From Bin87 sp965261925 (lineage in GTDB: Bacteria; Chloroflexota; Dehalococcoidia; Lucifugimonadales; UBA3495), in assembly GCA_965261925.1 (NCBI GenBank), contig OZ253486.1:2976001-3040000 (forward strand): a DNA stretch of 64,000 nucleotides, read 5' to 3'. The position numbers and the translations under genes were made by a program. The notes under the pieces are model-generated. The model saw only the letters and a list, made by a program, of their open reading frames with translations, was not told where the DNA came from and did not search any database. Shown piece after piece: positions 41,630 through 48,168 of this stretch (position 1 is the first letter of the stretch; each line of letters starts with the position of its first letter).

Positions 41630-43306
41630 CTAAAAGCCCCACGTGGGTTGGTATTCGCCGAACACGTTGCGGAAAACGCCCATCATTTCGCCGAGAGTTG
41701 CGTCGGCCTTGACGGCTTCAATCAGCGGGTACATCAGGTTGGCGTCGGTACCGGATCGACGGGCCGCCGATTCCAGGTCGCGCAGACGCGAGGCAACCTC
41801 GCGATTGTCGCGCCGGCGTTTGATCTCGTCCAGGTGGGCAATGTGACGCTGCTCTCCCGCTTCGTCCACCCTGAGGATCGGTATCGACAGGCTTTCTTCG
41901 GCGTCCACGTATTCGTTCACGCCCACGGTGATGCGCTCCCGGCGGTCCTCTTCCCGCTGGTAGACGTAGGCGGCATCCGCAATCTCCCGTTGGAAATAGC
42001 CCGACTCCAGCGCCGGTATCACGCCGCCCTGACGGTCGATCTGCTCGAAATACTCGTAGGCGCGGGCTTCCACCTGGTTGGTGAGCGCTTCCACAAAATA
42101 GCTGCCGCCCAGCGGGTCCACAGTGTCGGTGACGCCCGTCTCGTGGGCGATGATCTGTTGGGTGCGCAGCGCCTGCAGGGCAGCGTCGGCCGACGGCAAC
42201 GCCCAGGCCTCATCCTTGCTGTTGGTATGCAGCGACTGGCAGCCTCCCAGCACTGCGGCGAGGGCCTGGAGGGAGACGCGCACGACGTTGTTCTCGGGCT
42301 GCTGCGCGGTCAGTGACGCTCCCGAAGTCTGGGCATGGAACCGCATCCAAACGGAACGTTCGGATTCGGCGCCGAAGGTTTCCTTCATCTCGCGAGCCCA
42401 GATGCGCCGGGCCGACCGGAACTTGGCGATCTCCTCGAAGAAGTCGTTGTGCACATTGAAGAAGAAACTGAGGCGCGGCGCGAAGTCGTCCACAGCCATG
42501 CCGCGCTCGACGCAGTGACGCACGTATTCGAACCCGTCGGCCAGCGTGAAAGCCAGTTCCTGTACGGCGTTGCTGCCCGCCTCCCGGATGTGGTAGCCGC
42601 TGATGCTGATGGGGTTGAAACGGGGCATTCGGTCCTTGGCGAACTCGACCGTATCGACAACCAGCCGCATCGAAGGATGCGGAGGGAAGATGTACTCGTT
42701 CTGAGCGATGTACTCCTTGAGGATGTCATTTTGGAGCGTTCCGCCCAACGAGGCAATCGACGCGCCCTGCCGTTCCGCGGCGACAATGTACATGGCCCAA
42801 ATGATCGCGGCCGGGCTGTTGATGGTCATCGAAGTGGTGACCTGGTCCAGCGGAATGCCGTCGAAGACGGTCTGCATATCTTCCAGGCAGGACACCGCCA
42901 CGCCGCACTTCCCGAACTCGCCGCGTGCGCGCTCATCGTCGTGGTCGTAGCCGTACAGGGTTGGCATGTCAAAGGCGACGCTGAGTCCGGTTTCCCCCTG
43001 GTCGAGGAGGAATCGGAACCGCTCGTTGGTTTCAGCGGGTTGCCCAAAACCGGCGAACATCCGCATCGTCCACAGCCTGGAGCGATAACCGGCGGGATGA
43101 ACGCCCCGGAGATACGGATACTCGCCGGGCAGCCCGATGTCCGCCAGGTATTCGGTGTCGGCCAGGTCTGTCGGCCCGTAAACCGGCTCGACGGGCAACT
43201 GGCTCATGGTCTTGTACTCGCCCTTGCGTCTTGGGGAGGCGTTGGCGCGTTGCCGCCACGCCTCGGTACGTTCGCGGATGGCATCGTCGTCGTTGGATAT
43301 AACCAC
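41630..43306 (-). CDS. Methylmalonyl-CoA mutase large (catalytic) subunit
   Basis: 558 residues, TIM-barrel catalytic chain of B12-dependent methylmalonyl-CoA mutase; it lacks the cobalamin-binding C-terminal domain, so a separate small subunit is needed and is not adjacent. Blocks: YPYLRGVHPAGYRSRLWTMR, MFAGFGQPAETNERFRFLL, SVAFDMPTLYGYD, TSMTINSPAAIIWAMY, ISISGYHIREAG and TDTVDPLGGSYFVE are typical. It interconverts methylmalonyl-CoA and succinyl-CoA in propionate and odd-chain/branched-acid breakdown. GTG 43306 with AGGAG six bases away. Confidence 0.92.
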   Translation of the reverse strand: MVISNDDDAIRERTEAWRQRANASPRRKGEYKTMSQLPVEPVYGPTDLADTEYLADIGLPGEYPYLRGVHPAGYRSRLWTMRMFAGFGQPAETNERFRFLLDQGETGLSVAFDMPTLYGYDHDDERARGEFGKCGVAVSCLEDMQTVFDGIPLDQVTTSMTINSPAAIIWAMYIVAAERQGASIASLGGTLQNDILKEYIAQNEYIFPPHPSMRLVVDTVEFAKDRMPRFNPISISGYHIREAGSNAVQELAFTLADGFEYVRHCVERGMAVDDFAPRLSFFFNVHNDFFEEIAKFRSARRIWAREMKETFGAESERSVWMRFHAQTSGASLTAQQPENNVVRVSLQALAAVLGGCQSLHTNSKDEAWALPSADAALQALRTQQIIAHETGVTDTVDPLGGSYFVEALTNQVEARAYEYFEQIDRQGGVIPALESGYFQREIADAAYVYQREEDRRERITVGVNEYVDAEESLSIPILRVDEAGEQRHIAHLDEIKRRRDNREVASRLRDLESAARRSGTDANLMYPLIEAVKADATLGEMMGVFRNVFGEYQPTWGF

Positions 43307-43480
43307 TGAAATCTCCTGGGCCGGCGGGACCGCTATGGATCCGGATCCATGGGCGCTTCGGCACGAAACCCGCGGGACCGGCGGGTCACCTGCTTTGCCG
43401 GGTAGTATATCTCACCGGCGCACCGCGCCTGCCGACACCAAGAACAAACCCCACGCTACCCGGTCCGACGCGTTCACATT

Positions 43481-43518
43481 GAACCCGACAGGCACATTTC
43501 GAACCCGACAGGCGCATT
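43481..43518. repeat. Tandem 20-base direct repeat
   Basis: GAACCCGACAGGCACATT (43481-43498) and GAACCCGACAGGCGCATT (43501-43518) differ at one base and sit 20 bases apart, 59 bases before the TlpA-like ATG. The spacing of about two helical turns could suit a regulator, but this is only a suggestion. Confidence 0.5.
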
Positions 43519-43576
43519 GATGACCGGGCGCAGCCGCTGTGCCGGCGGGCGCGAATTGTGCTACGGTGGAAACGAT

Positions 43577-44326
43577 ATGGACCGCCGGATACCCGTCAAA
43601 CCCGCTGTCACGCGAATGACAGCCCGTTGTTTTCTGAAGCGCGTTTCTTTCGCAGTCGCCGCGCTGGCTCTGTGTATGGCGCTGGTGGCGTGCAGCCAAA
43701 CGGCGGTTGCAACTCCGGAGAGCGATTACGGCGCCACCGTCGAGGCGCTATTGCCCACCGCCGAGCCAACGGTGCCGCCGACCCCCACCTTGCCGCCAAC
43801 CTCCACGTGGATTCCGCCCACCGACACGCCGGCGCCGACGTATACCCCCCGGCCCCAGCCGACCTACACACCCCGGCCCACGCCGACGCCGGCCACGACC
43901 GAGGAACGGCAACCGGCAATACCGTTCAACGCTCAAATGCTGGACGGGTCCGAATTTTCGCTGGCGGACGGCTACGGTTCGCCAACCCTTCTGGCTTTCT
44001 GGGCGCCTTGGTGACCACACTGTGGACGGGAGTTGCCCGTCGTAGCATCCCTCTACCGGGAACAACTGGATGCCGCAGGTATCGACGTGGTTGGAGTTTC
44101 GCAGTTCAACACCACCGAGGCGGCAACGGTTGAATTCGTGGAGCGCAACCAGCTCACTTTTCCAAATGTATATGACGAACGCGCGAAACTGGCCGGTGCG
44201 TATGACATCCGCGGAGTACCGAGCTACGTGTTCATCGACAAGCAGGGCCGGATCGCCCGCATCAGCGCGGGAGCCCGCGGGGTTGACCTGATCGAGTCGG
44301 TGCTAAACGATCTGCTGGCCGAGTAA
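43577..44326 (+). CDS. TlpA/thioredoxin-like lipoprotein with in-frame TGA (putative selenoprotein)
   Basis: One 249-residue frame if TGA at 44012-44014 is decoded. Residues 1-39 are a lipoprotein signal (ALALCMALVAC, lipid on C39). Residues 55-110 are a Pro/Thr linker. Then comes a TlpA-type thioredoxin domain: QMLDGSEFSLADGYGSPTLL, AFWAPW, the TGA at codon 146, then PHCGRELPVVASLYREQLD, and GVPSYVFIDKQGRIARI with the cis-Pro. The TGA replaces the first Cys of WCxxC, leaving C149. Downstream coding is intact, with no second stop. Other genes here end in TGA, so the code is standard. Probable role: extracytoplasmic thiol-disulfide exchange. Alternative: nonsense mutation (TGC or TGT to TGA) in a TlpA pseudogene. 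Confidence 0.72.
44012..44041 (+). promoter_or_regulatory. Candidate bacterial SECIS element
   Basis: From the TGA, 10 bases lead to a 6-bp stem GACGGG (44025-44030) / CCCGTC (44036-44041) with apical loop AGTTG. The loop begins 17 bases after the TGA and has G then T at positions 2-3, comparable to the fdhF element (loop about 19 bases after UGA, with G-U contacted by SelB). A weak lower helix with one bulged G can be drawn. Confidence 0.55.
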
Positions 44327-44355
44327 TTTTCGCCGGTAGCGCCGCCCTCTTGCTA

Positions 44356-44384
44356 TTGCGCCAAATGGTTTCAGACCGTACAAT
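44356..44384 (+). promoter_or_regulatory. Candidate promoter
   Basis: TTGCGC (44356-44361), 17 bases, TACAAT (44379-44384), 30 bases before the ATG of the 79-residue gene. Confidence 0.4.
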
Positions 44385-44413
44385 TGTTCGTAATCAGAAC
44401 ATGAGGTCGAACT

Positions 44414-44653
44414 ATGAACACCCATTCTCCGGTATTGGCCAACACGAACTCTGCGGCTCCGGCCGACGCTCCGCGCATGATCGCAAGGTGGGAGCGATTG
44501 GGCCGTCCCGCGGTGGAGTTGGAGCCCGGCGTTGTCATCAGCAACCTGGAACGGTGGCTGTACAACAACCCGCAGGCGTCGGGATCTACCCTGGGGAAAA
44601 TCCGAGAGTACCTGTACGTCGACACGTTCGGCGTCGACGCGCAAGCAGCCTGA
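44414..44653 (+). CDS. Hypothetical 79-residue protein
   Basis: 79 residues, no signal or membrane helix, with a mixed alpha/beta core (RMIARWERLGRPAVEL, VISNLERWLYNN, TLGKIREYLYVDTFG). ATG 44414 is preceded by GAGGT at good spacing. It ends 7 bases before the methyltransferase start, so the two probably form an operon. Family unknown. Confidence 0.5.
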   Translation: MNTHSPVLANTNSAAPADAPRMIARWERLGRPAVELEPGVVISNLERWLYNNPQASGSTLGKIREYLYVDTFGVDAQAA

Positions 44654-44660
44654 ACTGCCG

Positions 44661-45419
44661 GTGACGTTGCGCCTCTACCACGACCTGGCCCACCTTTGGC
44701 CGATCATCAGTCCGCCCCAGGAATACACGGTCGAGGCGGCGGAGTGGTGCGATCTGATCTGGTCGGAGTTCGGGTGGACGGGGAACCAGTCGGCGTGGGA
44801 CCCGAGAGCCAGATTGTTGGATCTGGGATGCGGCGGCGGGCACCTGCTGTCTCACTTCACCCGCCATTTCACCACGGAAGCCGTGGACGTGTCCCCGCAG
44901 ATGCTGGAAATCTCCCGGGGCCTGAACCCAACCACCACCCACCATCTGGGAGATATGCGCACCATCCGCCTGGGGCGCACCTTCGACGTGGTCACCATTC
45001 ATGATGCGGTGAACTACATGGTCACCAGGGAGGACCTGCGGGCGGCCATCGAAACCGCCGCCGTGCATCTGGAGCCGGGCGGACTGGTCCTGCTGGCGCC
45101 CGACTGCCTGCGGGAGACGTTCGTCGGATCGCGGGTGGTGGACTGGACGCGCGAAGCAGAAGACAAGAACGTGACATTCATCGAATATGTCGCCCAGCCC
45201 TCGCCGGAGGCAACCACCGTTGAGTCGGTTTTTGTGTTCATAATCACCCGCGACGGCGAGATGAGGGTCGAGGTGGACCGTCATACTAGCGGCCTTTTTC
45301 CCAAGTCCCTGTGGCTGGACACGCTGACCAAGGCCGGGCTGGACCCCAGGTACTTGCAAACCGACGGGTACGCAGGCGGTTTCGGGGGCAATTTGTTCGT
45401 GGGGCGAAAGCTCGATTAG
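44661..45419 (+). CDS. Class I SAM-dependent methyltransferase
   Basis: 252 residues from GTG 44661, which gives the N-terminus TLRLYHDLAHLWPIISPPQE. SAM motif I is LLDLGCGGGHLLSHF; then EAVDVSPQMLEISRG, and DVVTIHDAVNYMV at motif IV. The acceptor is unknown. Reading further upstream in the same frame gives Arg/Ser/Thr-rich sequence overlapping the 79-residue gene, so that extension is rejected. Confidence 0.8.
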   Translation: MTLRLYHDLAHLWPIISPPQEYTVEAAEWCDLIWSEFGWTGNQSAWDPRARLLDLGCGGGHLLSHFTRHFTTEAVDVSPQMLEISRGLNPTTTHHLGDMRTIRLGRTFDVVTIHDAVNYMVTREDLRAAIETAAVHLEPGGLVLLAPDCLRETFVGSRVVDWTREAEDKNVTFIEYVAQPSPEATTVESVFVFIITRDGEMRVEVDRHTSGLFPKSLWLDTLTKAGLDPRYLQTDGYAGGFGGNLFVGRKLD

Positions 45420-45444
45420 ACGGACGCCGCGCACGTTCAGCCGT

Positions 45445-45472
45445 TTGGACTGCCCGCTCGGGGGGTTATAAT
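45445..45472 (+). promoter_or_regulatory. Candidate promoter of the MaoC-YbaK unit
   Basis: TTGGAC (45445-45450), 16 bases, a perfect TATAAT (45467-45472), 27 bases before the ATG at 45500. Confidence 0.55.
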
Positions 45473-45499
45473 CCCCGCAGTTTCCAGGAGGCAGCTACC

Positions 45500-46501
45500 A
45501 TGACCCAACCGAATGCTACCGCCGAGCGCCTGTGGACCTACGACGCCGTGCGCGTCGGCCAGGCCGGAGCGGAAACGCGCGTGACGCTATCGGCCGAAGA
45601 CATCGCCGAATACGCGGCATGCGCCCAGAATCCCGACCCAAAATACTCGATGCCGGCCCTCGGGCAGGAATCCAGCCCTCCGATCGCCATGCCGACCATG
45701 GCGTTGACCTACGCGCCGTTGCTGCGGGACGAGATTGCCGAGGCGAACGGTTTCGTGGCGCAGGAGCGTTCGCAAGCCAACCGCCGTCAGACCCCGTTCG
45801 CCAAGTGCGAGATGCGCTGGTACCGGCCGGTACGGTCCGGCGAAACCCTCACCGGCACCCGCCGCGTGTACCAGAAATACGAGCGCCGGGGCAGCAAATT
45901 CGTGACGTTCCGCGTCTCCGCCTTTGACGAAGCCGGCGCAGTTGTCGCCCGCTACGACTACACCTGCATCTTCGAATACTCGGCCGGGCAGCGCTCGGTT
46001 CCGGAAGCGACCGTGGGCGCAGCTCCCGCCGCCGACACGACAGCCGCGCCGGACGCGGCGCAGTTCCTAACCTGGGCGGAGGCGCATGTCGGAACTCCCC
46101 TGCCCCGCACCCTTGCGGTCTGTGAGACGACGGAGAACATTCTCCGCAAAAACGCCCATCGACTCGCGGGGCGCCCCAGCGAAAGCAACATCCACACGGA
46201 TGAGGAATTCGCCCGACAGAACATATTCGGCGGCGCGGTGAACGCCGGACCAGCGACCATGTCCTACGTGGACCGCTTCATCGGACTCAATGTCCCGCCG
46301 GAAGCCCTTTACAACGGTGGAACCCTGGAGATGCGGGCCATCACCCCGTTCCGCGCCGGCGACGTGGTGACATTCACGGCCGAAGTGACCGGAACCGGCG
46401 GCAACCTGTACGGACAGCGCAAGGTCCAGTGCCGTATTCGGGGCGTCAACCAGCGCGACGAACTCGTGTCCCTGTCCGACGCCACGTTGAGTTTCGCATA
46501 G
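45500..46501 (+). CDS. MaoC-type dehydratase, double hot-dog
   Basis: 333 residues with two hot-dog halves (about 15-165 and 195-330). The C-terminal half has RPSESNIHTDEEFARQNIFG and GGAVNAGPATM, the place of the R-specific hydratase motif (D-x-N-x-x-H). Here it reads E-S-N-I-H: Asn and His kept, Asp replaced by Glu. Likely acts on an enoyl-CoA ester; substrate unknown. ATG 45500 follows AGGAGG. It is 5 bases before the YbaK-like gene. Confidence 0.75.
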   Translation: MTQPNATAERLWTYDAVRVGQAGAETRVTLSAEDIAEYAACAQNPDPKYSMPALGQESSPPIAMPTMALTYAPLLRDEIAEANGFVAQERSQANRRQTPFAKCEMRWYRPVRSGETLTGTRRVYQKYERRGSKFVTFRVSAFDEAGAVVARYDYTCIFEYSAGQRSVPEATVGAAPAADTTAAPDAAQFLTWAEAHVGTPLPRTLAVCETTENILRKNAHRLAGRPSESNIHTDEEFARQNIFGGAVNAGPATMSYVDRFIGLNVPPEALYNGGTLEMRAITPFRAGDVVTFTAEVTGTGGNLYGQRKVQCRIRGVNQRDELVSLSDATLSFA

Positions 46502-46506
46502 CTGAA

Positions 46507-47019
46507 ATGACAACGCCCGACGACAGCAAGACCCTGGAAACTCGCGTGCGGTCCGCCCTGGACGACCTGGCGATCGTCGACTGGGAATGGATCTCCATCG
46601 ACCCGCAGTACGGGGACACGGCGGACTTCTGCGCCCAGTACGGCTACGACCTGCCCCATTCCGCCAACACCATCATCGTTGCCAGCAAGCGCGGCGCCGC
46701 GGCTCATGCAGCGTGCATCGTGCGCGCCTGCGACCGCCTGGACGTGAACCGGCGGGTGCGCCACCTGATGGGTGTGTCCCGGGCCTCGTTTGCCAGCGCG
46801 GAGGAAACCCAGGAGTTGACCGGCATGATGATTGGCGGGGTGACCGTTCTGGCGCTGCCGGATGGCGTCACCATCTACGCCGACCAGCGCCTGCTGGAGA
46901 TGGACTACATCATCCTGGGAGCGGGGAGCCGGTCCGCCAAGGTGAAAATGCCTCCGCAGGAGCTGGCCAAACTCCCCGGGCTTGAGTTCGTCGATGGCCT
47001 GTCCCAACCGGACAGCTGA
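46507..47019 (+). CDS. YbaK/ProX-type aminoacyl-tRNA deacylase-like protein
   Basis: 170 residues of the YbaK/aa-tRNA deacylase fold (PF04073), which hydrolyses mischarged tRNAs. TIIVASKRGAAAHAACIV carries the conserved Lys, followed by GMMIGGVTVLALPDGVTIYAD and the Gly-rich IILGAGSRSAKVKMPPQEL. As a freestanding form, specificity is not predictable. ATG 46507, directly behind the MaoC gene. Confidence 0.8.
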   Translation: MTTPDDSKTLETRVRSALDDLAIVDWEWISIDPQYGDTADFCAQYGYDLPHSANTIIVASKRGAAAHAACIVRACDRLDVNRRVRHLMGVSRASFASAEETQELTGMMIGGVTVLALPDGVTIYADQRLLEMDYIILGAGSRSAKVKMPPQELAKLPGLEFVDGLSQPDS

Positions 47020-47111
47020 CCGCCGGCAACCCCGACCCAGACTCGCTATAATGGCCGACAATCGTTGCATCGACCTGCCGCGTTCTTGCCGCGGACAGGG
47101 ACGGAGGTACC

Positions 47112-47516
47112 ATGCCAATCATCCAACGTCCTTACGTGCCGCCCGGGGACCAGCCGCCCCACGAGGATAGTTACGTCAACCCCGGCGACATACCGGCGTT
47201 GAGCGTGAACACCGCGCCGGCTCCCGCCGCGGCGCCGGTGGAAGCGCCCAGCTCGCTGGACCCCATCACCTTCTACAGCGACTCCTTCCACATCTTCAGC
47301 AGCCTGTACTCGGCGGTGCTGTTCTTCGGCGAGCAGGTCGAAGAGCGCGAACCCATCCTGCGGGCGCGGATCAAGGTCAGCCCCCAGATGATGAAAGCCA
47401 TCGCGGTCCTTTCGGCGAAGCACGTCCGCGAGTACGAGGAAGCCGTGGGTCCGATCCCCCTGCCCGAGCAGGTGTACGCCGCCTGGGAGATCGAGACGGA
47501 CGGTCACGCTCACTGA
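47112..47516 (+). CDS. DUF3467-like protein
   Basis: 134 residues. After a Pro/Ala-rich N-terminal 50 residues, the core FYSDSFHIFSSLYSAVLFFG, RARIKVSPQMMKAIAVLSA and VREYEEAVGPIPLPEQ follows the DUF3467 pattern (strand, then xxRIxxSP, helix, YExxxGxI). Function unknown. A TATAAT at 47047-47052 may be its -10 box. It overlaps nothing and precedes the next gene by 14 bases. Confidence 0.6.
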   Translation: MPIIQRPYVPPGDQPPHEDSYVNPGDIPALSVNTAPAPAAAPVEAPSSLDPITFYSDSFHIFSSLYSAVLFFGEQVEEREPILRARIKVSPQMMKAIAVLSAKHVREYEEAVGPIPLPEQVYAAWEIETDGHAH

Positions 47517-47530
47517 CCGGGGAGGGTGAA

Positions 47531-48076
47531 GTGACCACATCAGAACCACAGGACGACGCGGCGGAACCCCGTTACGGGTTGAGAGATCCGGCGGATGACA
47601 CCGGCGACGGAAGGCCGTTGGCGGAAGATATTTCCCTGCCCATCAGCGTCATGCCAAACCACAACACCGCTCTGCCCGAGGAGTGGGGTTGGAGCCGAAC
47701 GTCGACGAGCCAACCCAACGCCGCGACGTTCCACATCAATCACAGTGACGTGACACGGGCCTTTGCCGATGTTATCACCGCCGATGATAGTCCACGGGAA
47801 GCGCCTTTCGTCGTTTCCAAGGACATTCCGGTGGTCATCATCGACAGCCTCGATCAGTATTGGGCCGGCGAATCGCGCGCCGCGCTGCCCCTGAACGGTC
47901 TGCGGGTCCCGGTATCTGCGGACACGGTGGAAGAGGCCAAGCGCAAGCTCGCGGCGGATCTGGCGGCCCAGGTGCGCCTGTTGTTGCTGCTGGCTAGCGG
48001 TGGGACCACGTTGGCTCCGGAGCTCCAGGCCAACCTTGTCATGTTGAGCGAGTTTCTGACCCCGCGCGAACGGTAG
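47531..48076 (+). CDS. Hypothetical protein, partner of the DUF3467-like gene
   Basis: 181 residues from GTG 47531 with GGAGG-like sequence upstream. The N-terminal 50 residues are polar and probably disordered; the middle has VVSKDIPVVIIDSLDQYW; the C-terminus is helical (EEAKRKLAADLAAQVRLLLLLA). Not recognised. Operon position suggests it works with the DUF3467-like protein. A terminator follows. Confidence 0.6.
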   Translation: MTTSEPQDDAAEPRYGLRDPADDTGDGRPLAEDISLPISVMPNHNTALPEEWGWSRTSTSQPNAATFHINHSDVTRAFADVITADDSPREAPFVVSKDIPVVIIDSLDQYWAGESRAALPLNGLRVPVSADTVEEAKRKLAADLAAQVRLLLLLASGGTTLAPELQANLVMLSEFLTPRER

Positions 48077-48114
48077 GACTGCTGGCAATCCACAAGCATT
48101 AGGGACCACAAACA

Positions 48115-48145
48115 AGAGGGGCCGGTTGCATACCGGCCCCTCTTT
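48115..48145. terminator. Intrinsic terminator between convergent genes
   Basis: Perfect 12-bp stem AGAGGGGCCGGT (48115-48126) / ACCGGCCCCTCT (48132-48143) with a 5-base loop and TTT after it. It lies between the 48076 stop (plus) and the 48169 stop (minus), so it may serve both. Confidence 0.8.
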
Positions 48146-48168
48146 GATTCGAGCGCTGCCGACTCTGC

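Noticed and set aside
43481..43518. CRISPR array
   Set aside because: Only two short repeats with 2 bases between them and no spacers; no cas genes in the window.
43577..44014. Treating the sequence up to the TGA as a complete 145-residue lipoprotein
   Set aside because: The stop falls inside the thioredoxin active site, and the rest of the fold continues in the same frame without another stop. Two independent genes are very unlikely.
43577..44326. Genome-wide recoding of TGA as an amino acid
   Set aside because: Many clear genes in the window end with TGA at the expected position, for example ribF, the EthD-like gene at 37423 and the DppB permease, so TGA is a normal stop here.
44532..44660. 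N-terminal extension of the methyltransferase
   Set aside because: It overlaps the 79-residue gene in another frame and encodes Ser/Thr/Arg-rich sequence unlike the family; GTG 44661 gives the expected N-terminus.
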